Source: Pirellula sp.
GTDB taxonomy: Bacteria; Planctomycetota; Planctomycetia; Pirellulales; Pirellulaceae
DNA length: 64,000 nucleotides
Direction: 5' to 3'
NCBI GenBank assembly: GCA_021300015.1
Contig: JAJTFB010000011.1
Location: 18,774 to 82,773 of the forward strand
Under the pieces are notes generated by a model that made no database searches, was not told the origin of the DNA, and was given only the letters and a program-made list of their open reading frames with translations. Positions 26,064 to 35,830 of this stretch are shown here, piece by piece (the stretch's first letter is position 1; each line of letters begins with the position of its first letter). Made by a program: the position numbers and the translations under genes.

Positions 26064-27320
26064 CTAAAAAGTGAGTTTCAAAGCCGATAATCGTCGCTGG
26101 GTTTCGGCCATAAGTAAATCTTCGGCCGCTTCGTCGGCAGCTTCGTAAGTCACGGAGAATCGTAGATGACTACCGGCATCATCCCAGGGAACGATCACAA
26201 TGGAGTGCTCGGTGATGAAGTACTGCGAGGCCTCCTCGGCGTTGCTGAATTTGGCACCACCTGATACGCCCGTGGGAGCTTGGACGTAGAGGAAATAGCT
26301 ACCTCCAGGCACCTCGCAGGTGAACCCGCAGCGACGCAAAGTTGCGACGAGTTTCTCGAGCCGCCTTTGGTACTTCAACCGTATTCGATTGGGGATTTCA
26401 GGGTTATCCAAGGCGCTGACGGCTGCCCGTTGAATCGCTCCGAATTGCCCGCTGTCGCAGTTGTCTTTGACGTCCGAAAACGCTTGGACAATCTTTGCGT
26501 TGCCGCAGACCCACCCGATCCGCCAGCCGATCATGTCAAAGCCCTTGCTCATCGAGTGGACTTCGACCCCCACGTCCATGGCGCCGGGGACCTCGAGAAA
26601 GCTCAAGGGTTTTCCTTTGAAGGACAACAGAATATGCGCGGCGTCTTGGACCACGACGAAATGATATTTCTTGGCCAAGCCGACGATTTCGGAATAGAAC
26701 TCTCGCGTAGCGACTTGGCCCGTCGGGCTGTTCGGATAGTTCAAGACCAGCAATTTGGTACGTTCCCAAATCTCTGGCGTCACGGATGAGAAGTCCGGAT
26801 AGAAGTTGTTCTTGGCGAGCAATGGCAGTCGATGCACCGTTCCGCCGTAGTAGCGTGTATGGGTCCCGGCGACCGGGTAGCCCGGGACCGTCATCATCGT
26901 GATGTCCCCGGGATTGATGAAGCAAGCTGGCAGCATCGACAATGCGGTTTTACTGCCGATGCAGTGATTGATTTCCGAGTTGGGATCTAAGTCGACATGA
27001 AACTGCCGCTTCATGAATCGCGAGACGGCCTGCTTGAATTCCGCAGTACCGTTGTCCATGTAGCCACGGTTCTCGGTCCGGTTGGCTTGGACATGCAAAG
27101 CATCCCGTACCGATAGGTCGGCCATGGAATCGTTCTCGCCGATCCCGAAGTCCAACAATTGGCGGTCTGGATAGTCGGCAAGCGCCTTTCGCTTGGCTCG
27201 CTTGATCTTTTCAAACTTGTAGATCTCGTTGGCCTTACCGTATTGAGCGCCACCGATCCGCTCGGCGAAGAGTTGCTGGAAATAGGGGTCCGAGGCCGTC
27301 TGGTTGGGGGTTGTGCTCAT
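26064..27320 (-). CDS. dapL: LL-diaminopimelate aminotransferase
   Basis: PLP-dependent aminotransferase that makes LL-diaminopimelate directly from tetrahydrodipicolinate, for lysine and peptidoglycan. The start at 27320 (MSTTPNQTASDPYFQQLFAE) gives 418 aa. Diagnostic DapL segments: ERIGGAQYGKANEIYKFEKI, NRGYMDNGTAEFKQAV, GSKTALSMLPACFINPGD, TVPGYPVAGTHTRYYGG, LNYPNSPTGQVAT, and the PLP-lysine site SMSKGFDMIGWRIGW. An open frame reaches 27455 but adds 45 unconserved residues. asd, two genes upstream, provides an earlier step of the same route. Cluster: asd, sulfatase, dapL, mrp. Confidence 0.92.
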   Translation of the reverse strand: MSTTPNQTASDPYFQQLFAERIGGAQYGKANEIYKFEKIKRAKRKALADYPDRQLLDFGIGENDSMADLSVRDALHVQANRTENRGYMDNGTAEFKQAVSRFMKRQFHVDLDPNSEINHCIGSKTALSMLPACFINPGDITMMTVPGYPVAGTHTRYYGGTVHRLPLLAKNNFYPDFSSVTPEIWERTKLLVLNYPNSPTGQVATREFYSEIVGLAKKYHFVVVQDAAHILLSFKGKPLSFLEVPGAMDVGVEVHSMSKGFDMIGWRIGWVCGNAKIVQAFSDVKDNCDSGQFGAIQRAAVSALDNPEIPNRIRLKYQRRLEKLVATLRRCGFTCEVPGGSYFLYVQAPTGVSGGAKFSNAEEASQYFITEHSIVIVPWDDAGSHLRFSVTYEAADEAAEDLLMAETQRRLSALKLTF

Positions 27321-27491
27321 TGGCGAATTCGTACAAGGATACAAAGTGGGAAGGGGAGGCGCACGCGAGGAATTTTTCTTCCCTCGGAAAGCACCCATTG
27401 TAGATAAACTGCGGTTTCCATCTATCGCAAACAACTCCCCTGGAAATCGAATCACGCGGGTCGAAATCCACTGCGGTTGCTCGAAGACCTT

Positions 27492-29393
27492 TTACTTGGC
27501 TGTTTCCACCAGCCGTTCGACCAACCGGGCTGGGTATTCGGAGTATCGCTCAGGTAGGGTGCTGTTCCAGGATTTGGCTTTGGCATCGAAGGCTTCCTTG
27601 ATCGGCGCGGCTAACTGACTCGAAATACCCAGGTCGCAAAGGGCATTCAAGGCGAGCATGGTGGCTCCCCAAGGGGTCTCTTCCCGGAGAGCGATTTCTA
27701 TAAGTATCTCCATCGAGCTGTCTTGCACCTGTTTGGAAGTCCCTTGCCGAGCCAACGACTCGGCCACCACGGCTCGGACCACCAAGCTCGGGTCATTAAG
27801 CAGTCCTTGTGCCAAATCCATGACTCTCGGCTCCAGTCCATTTGCCTTGCTCCCTCGCAGGGCGATGGCCCCCCAGTAGCGTTCCAGGACGTGAGAACTT
27901 TGAAGCATCGTCAGGAGTACTGCTGGGTCAGACTGAGCTTGTCCGGATCTCCATGCAGCGCGGATCGCAAGTTCGGTGTCGGCCAGATCCTGGTTGAGTA
28001 TCCAATCTTCCGGAAGCGATCCGGTATCTCCAAGTTCAATCATTTTCGATTGGAGCGAATCGGCCAATTCCTGCCGAACACTTGCCAGAGTTGGCTCAGT
28101 GGCAAGATTCGCAACCTGATGGGGATCATTCTGAAGGTCGTAGAGTTCCTCGATCGCTTTGGGATCCCAAAAAACTCGCTGTACTGAGTTCAATAATCCT
28201 TGATCATACTTTTCTTTCCAGACCCGGGTCGTGGGGGTCTGGAACATGTAATTCAGATAGGAGCCTTGGGGCCGGTCTGGCATGAAATTCCGGATGTACA
28301 GATAGCGATCATTGCGAATAGCTCGGGAGCTATCGATCCGTTCGTCCATACGATCACGGAAGCCGAATAAATGGTCGTTGCGCAAGTCTTCGGGAGCGAA
28401 GAAGGACCGGCCGTGCAATCCTTGAGGCAACGGGATTTGGCATAGGTCCAAGACGGTAGGGAGCAAGTCGACGAACGCCACGAGCCGATCGCTTGAGGTC
28501 CCGGGTTGGTAGATCGACTCGAAGCGGCCAGCAAAAGCCTTCGGCACATGGACAATCATCGGCACATGAAGCCCAGATTGGTACAACCAACGCTTGCCTC
28601 GCGGGAGTCCACATCCATGGTCCCCGAAAAAAAACACGATGGTCGAGTCCTCTAAGCCCGCATCTTTTAAATCCTGGAGTTGCTTACCCACCCACGCATC
28701 CATTTCGGTGATTCGGTCGTAGTACTGCGCCCAATCCAAACGGACTTGTTCGTCATCGGGCTGATAAGGAGGTACGGGTGCGAGTTTTGGGTCGTGCTTG
28801 GGCGAATAAGGCCGTTTGCGGATCTGGCCTTCGTGGGTAAGCGTGCTGTTGAATACCGAGAAAAACGGTTGACCGGATTGCCGATTTTTCCAATGCGCTT
28901 TGTTGCTCGAATCGTTCCACATCCGAGATGGTTTGGGAAAATTGTAGTCTTCCTTGCTGTTGTTCGAGCAATAGTAGCCAGCCTTGCTTAGGATCTCTGG
29001 AAGGGTTTGAGCACCTTGGGGGAGCCGCACCGAGGACCGCATGTGCTGTGCCCCGTAGGAGGTCGGGTAGAGGCCTGAGATGAGCGTCGTGCGGGCCGGC
29101 GCGCAGACCGGTGCATTCGACCAGCATCGAGTGAATCTCAGTGACGATTGAGCAAAGGCATCGAGGTTGGGAGTCGTCGCGTAAGGATCGTTGTAGCAAC
29201 CGAGTTGCGGGCCGGTGTCCTCGCAGGTAATCCAAAGGACATTGGGACGCTCGGGAGTCTGGGCCACAAGCCGCACCGAAAGAACTTCGAGAAGAACGAA
29301 AAGTGCGAGCAGTCCAGCGAGGATTTTCCCTCTTCGAAGTGTGACCCGATGCGGATTGAGCCAGCCGAGCATTGGTTTTCCTGGCACTTGCAT
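27492..29393 (-). CDS. Membrane-anchored or secreted sulfatase with HEAT-like C-terminus
   Basis: Formylglycine-dependent sulfatase. The signature CAPARTTLISG (C-x-P-x-R) marks the Cys converted to formylglycine, and N-terminal RPNVLWITCEDTGPQLGCY supplies the metal-site Asp pair region. The start at 29393 leaves a signal-anchor (ILAGLLALFVLLEVLSVRLV) near residues 24-43. After the catalytic domain (up to about residue 480) a repeat of short helices (LGDPSLVVRAVVAESLARQG and similar) resembles HEAT repeats. The open frame to 29672 overlaps the asd gene and its N-terminal part is low-complexity, so it is discarded. A maturase (AtsB or FGE) is not in the window. The natural sulfate ester is unknown. 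Confidence 0.88.
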   Translation of the reverse strand: MQVPGKPMLGWLNPHRVTLRRGKILAGLLALFVLLEVLSVRLVAQTPERPNVLWITCEDTGPQLGCYNDPYATTPNLDAFAQSSLRFTRCWSNAPVCAPARTTLISGLYPTSYGAQHMRSSVRLPQGAQTLPEILSKAGYYCSNNSKEDYNFPKPSRMWNDSSNKAHWKNRQSGQPFFSVFNSTLTHEGQIRKRPYSPKHDPKLAPVPPYQPDDEQVRLDWAQYYDRITEMDAWVGKQLQDLKDAGLEDSTIVFFFGDHGCGLPRGKRWLYQSGLHVPMIVHVPKAFAGRFESIYQPGTSSDRLVAFVDLLPTVLDLCQIPLPQGLHGRSFFAPEDLRNDHLFGFRDRMDERIDSSRAIRNDRYLYIRNFMPDRPQGSYLNYMFQTPTTRVWKEKYDQGLLNSVQRVFWDPKAIEELYDLQNDPHQVANLATEPTLASVRQELADSLQSKMIELGDTGSLPEDWILNQDLADTELAIRAAWRSGQAQSDPAVLLTMLQSSHVLERYWGAIALRGSKANGLEPRVMDLAQGLLNDPSLVVRAVVAESLARQGTSKQVQDSSMEILIEIALREETPWGATMLALNALCDLGISSQLAAPIKEAFDAKAKSWNSTLPERYSEYPARLVERLVETAK

Positions 29394-29422
29394 GGCAAAG
29401 CTCCTAGGGCTGGATCTTGCAG

Positions 29423-30553
29423 TTAATCCTCGAGTGCGATTCGCAGCATTCTTCGAAGCGGTTCGGCAGCGCCCCAGAGCAATTGATCGCCGACGGTAAA
29501 GGCTGAGAGATAACATCCTTCGTGGAGCGGATCGAGTTCGAGTTTGCGCAATCGGCCCACAGGGCAGATCAGGGTTCCGGAAACTGCGGCGGGACTGAGT
29601 TCTCGTAGGGTCTTTTCTTTTTCGTTCGGGACCACTTTGGACCAGGGGTTCGCAGAATCGATGATTTCGCAAAGTTCATCGAGGGGTACGTTTTTGCTCA
29701 GGCGAATCGTCAGAGCTTGGCTATGGCAGCGCATGGCTCCGATCCGGACGCAGATTCCGTCGACTGGGATTTGTGTTTGGCGATTTCCGAGGATCTTATT
29801 GGTTTCGGCTTGGCCTTTCCACTCCTCGCGGCTCTGGCCGTTGCCGAGATCTTTATCGATCCAGGGGATGAGCCCTCCAGCCAGCGGGACACCGAAGTTT
29901 TCCGTAGGGAACTCGGTGCTTCGCATCGTCTGGGTCACCAGATGGTCGATCTGGAGGATTGCCGAGCTTGGGTTGGCGGCAAGTTCAGCGACTGGGTTTG
30001 CAAGCCGTTGCATTTGGACGAGCAGTTCTTTCATGTTCGCCGCGCCAGCCCCCGAGGCTGCTTGGTAGGTCATGCTCGTCATCCATTGAACGAGCCCTTC
30101 GCGAAACAGTCCGTGAAGGGCCATGAGCATCAAGGACACCGTGCAATTGCCCCCTGCGAAGGTTCTGATTTTGCGTTGGATCCCCTCGCGGATGACGTTT
30201 TCATTGACCGGGTCGAGGATGATGATCGTGTCTTCTCGCATTCGCAGTGAGGAAGCCGCATCGATCCAATAGCCGTTCCAGCCCTGACTGCGAAGTTTCT
30301 CGTAGACGGCCGTGGTGTAATCGCCACCTTGGGCCGTGAGGATCGCATCCATCTGTGCGAGCCTATGGAGATCATGGGCATCTTGGAGAACCCCAGCAGA
30401 CGCCGTTCCAGGTAGGCTAGGCGAAGGCCCGCCTGGGTTGGAGGTTGAAAAGAAGATCGGTTCGAACAGATCGAAGTCCCGTTCGCATTGCATTCGGTCC
30501 ATGAGGACCGAACCGACCATTCCACGCCAGCCTACGATTCCTACTTTTTTCAC
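29423..30553 (-). CDS. asd: Aspartate-semialdehyde dehydrogenase
   Basis: NADPH-dependent reduction of aspartyl phosphate to aspartate semialdehyde, on the way to lysine, diaminopimelate, threonine and methionine. The N-terminal Rossmann motif [18 protein letters not shown] is typical of the proteobacterial-type enzyme, and the catalytic Cys lies in [15 protein letters not shown]. Further family segments are [19 protein letters not shown] and [14 protein letters not shown]. Length (376 aa) is normal. The start is GTG at 30553 with AGG close upstream. The sulfatase follows 29 bp downstream and dapL after that. The gap between asd and xylA carries the 17-bp tandem repeat. Confidence 0.93.
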   Translation of the reverse strand: MKKVGIVGWRGMVGSVLMDRMQCERDFDLFEPIFFSTSNPGGPSPSLPGTASAGVLQDAHDLHRLAQMDAILTAQGGDYTTAVYEKLRSQGWNGYWIDAASSLRMREDTIIILDPVNENVIREGIQRKIRTFAGGNCTVSLMLMALHGLFREGLVQWMTSMTYQAASGAGAANMKELLVQMQRLANPVAELAANPSSAILQIDHLVTQTMRSTEFPTENFGVPLAGGLIPWIDKDLGNGQSREEWKGQAETNKILGNRQTQIPVDGICVRIGAMRCHSQALTIRLSKNVPLDELCEIIDSANPWSKVVPNEKEKTLRELSPAAVSGTLICPVGRLRKLELDPLHEGCYLSAFTVGDQLLWGAAEPLRRMLRIALED

Positions 30554-30611
30554 GACAACCTACCCGGATCGCTTTCTTGTCCGCTTAACGATTCCTTCAT
30601 GGAAACTGCAC

Positions 30612-30678
30612 AGTCAAACTGCCTAGTTAGTCAAACTGCCTAGTTAGTCAAGCCGCTTTAACAGTCGAGCTGCGTTAG
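30612..30678. repeat. 17-bp x4 tandem repeat between xylA and asd
   Basis: Two perfect copies of AGTCAAACTGCCTAGTT (30612-30628 and 30629-30645) are followed by degenerate third (30646-30662) and fourth (30663-30678) copies that run into the xylA stop codon. It lies where xylA (minus) transcription ends and asd (minus) initiates. Confidence 0.85.
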
Positions 30679-31985
30679 AGGTAACGATTGAAGACGTTTT
30701 CGAGAAACTCTTGGCGTCCGCTTTCGTTCTTGTCTGCTTCACCCTTTTGGCAGATGTACTGATCGAGGGACTCGAAGGTGGCTTTACCGGATTCGATTTC
30801 TTTGCCGATCCCAGAGTCCCAGCTTCGGTATCGGTTTTTGACGAAGTCCGAGAGGACCCCATCTTTGCGAATATCGGCGGCGATTCGCAGGCCTCTTGCA
30901 AAGGCGTCCATACCGCCGACATGGGCGTGGAACAAGTCGATGGGTTCGAAGCTTTCGCGCCGCACTTTGGCGTCGAAGTTCACGCCACCGGTGGTGAATC
31001 CACCGTACTTGAGGATCATGAGCATGCACTGTGCTGTAAGGTAAAAATCCGTCGGAAATTGATCGGTGTCCCAACCCAGGAGCAGGTCGCCGGTGTTCGC
31101 ATCGATTGAACCGAGCATCCCTTGCATCCCTGCGTAGTCCAATTCGTGCATCATCGTGTGACCGGCCAGGGTCGCGTGGTTGGTCTCAAGATTGAGCTTG
31201 AAGTAGGGGGCCAAGTCGTAGGCGCGGAGGAAGTTGCAGCAGGCGGCCGCATCGCTGTCGTACTGGTGCTTGGTCGGCTCTTTAGGCTTCGGTTCGATGA
31301 GAAACTGTCCTTTGAAGCCGATTTTCTTGGCGTAGTCGACGGCAAGGTGCATGAAGTGGCCTAGGTGATCGACTTCCCGTTTCATATCGGTGTTCAGAAG
31401 TGTCATGTAGCCTTCGCGACCACCCCAAAACACATAGTTCTCCCCGCCGAGCTCTTTGGTGACTTCCATCGCGGTTTTGACCTGGGAGGCCGCATACGCG
31501 AACACATCGGCATTGCAGGTCGTCGAAGCGCCATGCATGAAGCGAGGGTTGCTAAACATGTTCGCCGTCCCCCAGAGAAGCTTGATGCCGCTTTTCTGCT
31601 GATGGGCCTTGAGCGACTCGGCGATCCTTTGGAGATTCTTGTGCGACTCGCGAATGTTCTTGCCCTCAGGAGCGACGTCCCGATCGTGGAAGGCATAGTA
31701 TGGGACCTGGAGTTTCTCGAAAATTTCGAAGGCGACTTCGACCCGTTTGAGTGCATTGTCGATCGAATCGGACCCATCATCCCATGGTCGCTCGGCAGTC
31801 GCCGGACCGAAAGGGTCCGCACCGCCCCCGCGCATCGTGTGCCAATAGACAATGCTGAAACGCATGTGATCGCGCATCGAGCGTCCTTCGATCATCTCGT
31901 CGGGGTTGTAGAACCGGAACGCCAACGGGTTCCTTGACTCGGGGCCCTCGTATTGGATCTTCTGAATTTCCGGAAAAAACTGCAT
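30675..31985 (-). CDS. xylA: Xylose isomerase
   Basis: Interconverts D-xylose and D-xylulose (also D-glucose and D-fructose). The start at 31985 ([20 protein letters not shown]) gives 436 aa, the class II length. Recognisable: [35 protein letters not shown] with catalytic His and Asp, [13 protein letters not shown] (metal-ligand Glu), [19 protein letters not shown] and [12 protein letters not shown]. Catalytic and metal ligands therefore look intact. No xylulokinase or xylose transporter adjoins. It lies divergently from a Ser/Thr kinase gene; the 32073-32362 gap holds no other gene that I can support. Confidence 0.95.
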   Translation of the reverse strand: MQFFPEIQKIQYEGPESRNPLAFRFYNPDEMIEGRSMRDHMRFSIVYWHTMRGGGADPFGPATAERPWDDGSDSIDNALKRVEVAFEIFEKLQVPYYAFHDRDVAPEGKNIRESHKNLQRIAESLKAHQQKSGIKLLWGTANMFSNPRFMHGASTTCNADVFAYAASQVKTAMEVTKELGGENYVFWGGREGYMTLLNTDMKREVDHLGHFMHLAVDYAKKIGFKGQFLIEPKPKEPTKHQYDSDAAACCNFLRAYDLAPYFKLNLETNHATLAGHTMMHELDYAGMQGMLGSIDANTGDLLLGWDTDQFPTDFYLTAQCMLMILKYGGFTTGGVNFDAKVRRESFEPIDLFHAHVGGMDAFARGLRIAADIRKDGVLSDFVKNRYRSWDSGIGKEIESGKATFESLDQYICQKGEADKNESGRQEFLENVFNRYL

Positions 31986-32362
31986 GATCGGTTCAGTGGG
32001 GTTGATCGTTAAACTGGAGTCGAGTCGTCGCGTCGAGGCTGTGCTGGCCCGAGCAACTGCTCGCTGGAACACGTAAGAATCTAGAGTTTATCGTTGGTGT
32101 TCGGCGGTGGGAGTCCATTTAATGGAAAAAACCCCCATTGGAGCCTGATCTGAGCCTTTTGGGTTTCCCCGGCGATGGGTCGAAGTGGGTGGATCAGCAA
32201 AATCCTTTAGGTTGTACGGTGGGTGCAAGCATCCTAAAAATAAACGAAAATGGTGGACTTTCCTCTATCCTTGGCACTTGCAACAGGGAATTCTAGTACA
32301 CTTGTTGCCTAGCTCCGAGGCTCCGCGTGGGACCTCTGGATGGGTTCTTGAGAATTCGCAGT

Positions 32363-34000
32363 ATGACGCAGATCACCGCCGACAAAGTTTTCGACTTGAT
32401 CGAAAAGAGCAAGCTCGTCGATCCAGAGGCTTTCGCTGCGCGAAAAGAATCCCTTATCACCTCGGCCGATGCGGCGATCCTCGAAGACCCCGTTGCCGTT
32501 TGCAAATCCTTCGAAGATGCCGGTCTCTTGACCCGCTGGCAATCGGAGAAAATCCTCCAAGGCAAATACAAAGGGTTCTTCCTGGGGAAGCACAAGCTAC
32601 TGGGCCATATCGGTACCGGTGGTATGAGCAGTGTTTACCTCGGCGAGCATCTGGTACTGAAACATCGCCGGGCCGTCAAAGTCTTGCCCAAGTCCAAACT
32701 CGGTAACTCGTCTTATCTCGAACGCTTCCAGCGAGAAGCCAAAGCGATCGCGTCGTTAAACCATCCGAACATCGTTCGAGCCTACGACATCGATCATGAA
32801 AAAGACACCCATTACATCGTCATGGAGTACATCGAAGGGGTCGATCTGCAGATCCTGGTCAAAAAACATGGCCCACTCCCCTATGCAATCGTCGCCGATT
32901 ACATCGCCCAAGCCGCCCATGGACTTCAACACGCCCATGAACAAGGCTTGATCCATCGCGATGTAAAACCCGCGAACTTCCTGATCAACACCGAAGGTGT
33001 CATCAAGGTACTCGACCTGGGGCTCGCTCTATATCAGGACCAAAGCGACGCGTCGCTGACGATGGAGTACAACGACAAAGTCCTCGGTACTGCCGATTAC
33101 CTTGCACCCGAACAAGCCATCAACAGCCACACCGTCGACAACCGCGCCGATATCTACGGGTTAGGTTGCACAATGTACTTCCTGCTCACCGGGCACCCCC
33201 CATTCCCCGATGGAAGTATCCCAAGCCGCATCGTAAAACATCAAAACTCCATGCCCGAGGATATCCGCAAGGATCGACCCGATTGCCCAGGGGAACTCGA
33301 TGGAATCTGCGTCAAGATGATGCAGAAAGACCCCAAGTTCCGTTACCAAGACTGCAACCAAGTCGCCGCCGCCCTGGAGACTTGGCTCCGAAAATACAAA
33401 GCTGAAAATCCCGATGTCGCGACCAAGCCCCCCCGTGGCATGACCCTCGATGACCTGCTCGAAGGAGCCAAATCCAAAGATATTTACAGCTCGGAAACCG
33501 TCAACAACCAACTCGATGACACCAACATCGAAACGAATCGCAAATCCGCGCTGGCAGGCCAAGTCCTCTCGAGCTCCGATAGCGGTGTCCTGCGTGCGAT
33601 CGTCAAAAGCGAGGCCTCCTCAGTCGATAGCCGTATCGACCTGATCCACGATTCGAGCCAACCGAACCAAACCAAATCCAAATCCCAAGCCATCCAACAG
33701 GCGTCTGGCAAATCCCACCCGAGTTCCTCGGATCCTTCTCCCCTGACCCGACCCATCGAGCGGAAAACCACCGATGGCAAAGCGTCACCAAAACCCGCAA
33801 CCAGTCCAACGGCCAAAACCACCGGATCGCAAACGAAACTTCCAAGCCCTCCCAAAAAACAGCCACAAGCCCAGGATGCCCAAGAGGATAGCGACCAAGG
33901 CTCCGAAGGTTTATCTCGGTGGGTTTGGGCCACCATCCTTCTTGTTGCATTGCTAGCCCTCGGCGGATTCATCGCCGCTTTGGTGCTTCTGAAGCCTTAA
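32363..34000 (+). CDS. Membrane-anchored Ser/Thr protein kinase
   Basis: Hanks-type kinase, 545 aa from the ATG at 32363. Domains: N-terminal helical region of about 80 aa that contains the planctomycete-type RWQSEKILQGKYKGFFLGKH lead-in, kinase domain (about 82-340) with GHIGTGGMSSVYLG, AVKVL lysine, catalytic HRDVKPANFLI, DLG in place of DFG, and GTADYLAPEQ. Then comes a Ser/Pro/Thr-rich linker (about 400-520) and one C-terminal transmembrane helix (WVWATILLVALLALGGFIAALVLL is in the last 30 residues). The kinase is therefore probably cytoplasmic and tail-anchored. The GTG at 32327 is an alternative start. The next gene starts 12 bp later. Confidence 0.88.
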   Translation: MTQITADKVFDLIEKSKLVDPEAFAARKESLITSADAAILEDPVAVCKSFEDAGLLTRWQSEKILQGKYKGFFLGKHKLLGHIGTGGMSSVYLGEHLVLKHRRAVKVLPKSKLGNSSYLERFQREAKAIASLNHPNIVRAYDIDHEKDTHYIVMEYIEGVDLQILVKKHGPLPYAIVADYIAQAAHGLQHAHEQGLIHRDVKPANFLINTEGVIKVLDLGLALYQDQSDASLTMEYNDKVLGTADYLAPEQAINSHTVDNRADIYGLGCTMYFLLTGHPPFPDGSIPSRIVKHQNSMPEDIRKDRPDCPGELDGICVKMMQKDPKFRYQDCNQVAAALETWLRKYKAENPDVATKPPRGMTLDDLLEGAKSKDIYSSETVNNQLDDTNIETNRKSALAGQVLSSSDSGVLRAIVKSEASSVDSRIDLIHDSSQPNQTKSKSQAIQQASGKSHPSSSDPSPLTRPIERKTTDGKASPKPATSPTAKTTGSQTKLPSPPKKQPQAQDAQEDSDQGSEGLSRWVWATILLVALLALGGFIAALVLLKP

Positions 34001-34011
34001 GCTCACGAGAC

Positions 34012-34631
34012 ATGCGAACCGGCGTTCTGAAAATCGGCGGAGCCTCTGTCTTCTCAAGCCCGACCGCATCGGATCCCTTGCACCAATTCCTCCTTGGAAT
34101 CCGGAAAGACAACTTGCGCCGATGGTTCGTTATCGTCGGAGGTGGCGATACCGTCGAATCGATGCGGACTCTCCATCGACATCACCCACAGCTCGATTCC
34201 CAACGCATGCATTGGCGATGTGTCGATCTACTGCGAGCCACACCCAAGAATTCGCACAAGCAATCCTCGATCCGAATCCGAGATGCTACTTGGTCCAAGT
34301 ATCCACCTATTACCACTCAGAGACATTAAACTGGATACCGGCCCCATTGCGGCCTCTAGAAAACTGGGACACCACTTCCGATACCCTCGCATGGCTCCTT
34401 GCGCTTCGGCTCGGTGCAGATGAATTGCACCTTCTGAAAAAACCCGATTGCTCGTCGATCCATACGCTCGAACAAGCAGCCCGCAGAGGGCTTGTCGATC
34501 CCCAAATCGAAACCCTTGCAAAAAACCGTCCCGCAGATTGGCACCTTGATACCTATCTGGTTTATCATACGAACGTATGGAACCAAAAACTCCTTGCTCC
34601 TCCCCCTGCTTTGCCCTCAGGAAAATCATGA
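34012..34631 (+). pseudogene. Amino-acid-kinase-family gene with a -1 frameshift (MfnE-like?)
   Basis: Reading from ATG 34012 gives an N-terminal amino-acid kinase half (GVLKIGGASVF, RRWFVIVGGGDTVESM) up to about 34245 (CVDLLRAT). The matching C-terminal half (LENWDTTSDTLAWLLALRLGADELHLLKK) continues one frame back, after TQEFAQAILDPNPRCYLV. One missing base near 34243-34252 would explain it; the joined product would be about 205 aa. No classical -1 slippery heptamer lies at the junction. The last codons overlap the next gene's ATG (ATGA), a sign of a coupled working operon. The fold resembles MfnE and uridylate-kinase relatives; planctomycetes carry methanofuran/tetrahydromethanopterin genes, so MfnE is possible. 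It may also be a sequencing error. Confidence 0.7.
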
Positions 34632-35800
34632 ATACCACTCGTCCAACGCGACACCCATTACGCAACCGGCCCCTAATCGCCCGCCTGTTGGCCGGCTCGC
34701 TGGGACTTGCCTCCTTGCTCAACCTCGCCTTTGCCCCTCTGACGCTCCGAGCCCAAGAGAACCAACCCCACCCGGCAATCAAGTCCTCAGGCTTTATCTA
34801 CGAAACGGCTCCGTTTCCAAGTTGCCATGCGTCAACCATCGAGGATACACCCTCTGGGATCGTCGCTGCGTGGTTCGGTGGGACTCATGAAAAACATCCC
34901 GATGTAGGTATCTGGGTCTCCTGCTTGAAAGACGGGAAATGGACCGAACCGATCGAAGCCGCCAACGGCAAGGGTGCAGGCCCCAATGGAACCCAACTGC
35001 CAACCTGGAATCCTGTGCTGTTCCAACCGAAGAAAAATCGCGATGGAAAACCAGCGCCCCTGGTACTGCTCTACAAGCTCGGACCGACTCCCGAAACATG
35101 GTGGGGCATGGAGACCCTAAGCTACGACGGAGGGAAAACCTGGACCAAGCCGGTTCCTTTGCCCAAGGGAATTCTCGGTCCGATCAAAAACAAACTTATC
35201 GAGCTTGAAAATGGCGATTGGCTCTGCCCATCGAGCACCGAGACCGAAGAGGAACCGAGCAAATGGCAAGTCCACTTCGAGAGACGTAGCTATGCAGATA
35301 ATTCTTGGAGCAGGACACCTTCGCTCAACGATGGAGTCGAGATCCAAGCCATCCAGCCGACGTTGCTCAAAATCACGCCGGGAAATCCGGGCAATGCAGG
35401 TGGCCAAAGCAAATGGAAGGCCATCGGCCGGAGCCGCCAAAACAAGATTTTTGAAACCACCTCCGACGATGATGGATTGACCTGGAAACCGCTGAGTCTC
35501 GGGAACCTTCCCAACAACAATTCCGGTCTCGATGCATTGACGCTACAAGATCGACGGCACCTGGTCGTCTACAACCACATCGGCGGCACACCTGGTCAAT
35601 GGGGAGGCAAACGGACCCCCTTGAACGTCGCGCTCTCGGCAGACTCCGTCTCCTGGACCCCATCGGTCGTCCTCGAAAACACACCCGGGGAATTCAGCTA
35701 CCCGGCCGTTATCCAATCGAGCGATGGTCTGGTCCACATCACCTACACGTGGAACCGCAAAAAAATCAAACATGTGGTTCTGGATCCAACTAAGCTGTAG
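34628..35800 (+). CDS. Second secreted sialidase-like (BNR) protein
   Basis: 390-aa protein from the ATG at 34628. The signal peptide has a hydrophobic stretch (ARLLAGSLGLASLLNLAFA) ending at TLRAQ. Asp-box-like motifs SYDGGKTWTKP and SDDDGLTWKP and the propeller segments YETAPFPSCHASTIEDT and GIVAAWFGGTHEKHPDVGIW are diagnostic of the sialidase/neuraminidase-like family and resemble the BNR_2 type. The start overlaps the kinase-family gene by four bases, so translation is coupled. Substrate and activity are unknown; the fold does not prove sialidase activity. It differs clearly from the gene at 23171. Confidence 0.8.
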   Translation: MNTTRPTRHPLRNRPLIARLLAGSLGLASLLNLAFAPLTLRAQENQPHPAIKSSGFIYETAPFPSCHASTIEDTPSGIVAAWFGGTHEKHPDVGIWVSCLKDGKWTEPIEAANGKGAGPNGTQLPTWNPVLFQPKKNRDGKPAPLVLLYKLGPTPETWWGMETLSYDGGKTWTKPVPLPKGILGPIKNKLIELENGDWLCPSSTETEEEPSKWQVHFERRSYADNSWSRTPSLNDGVEIQAIQPTLLKITPGNPGNAGGQSKWKAIGRSRQNKIFETTSDDDGLTWKPLSLGNLPNNNSGLDALTLQDRRHLVVYNHIGGTPGQWGGKRTPLNVALSADSVSWTPSVVLENTPGEFSYPAVIQSSDGLVHITYTWNRKKIKHVVLDPTKL

Positions 35801-35830
35801 GCAAGATCCTCATAACGCGCGAGACAAGCT

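Noticed and set aside
34238..34260. Programmed -1 frameshift
   Set aside because: No X-XXY-YYZ heptamer is in the correct frame at the junction (bases read ACA-CCC-AAG).
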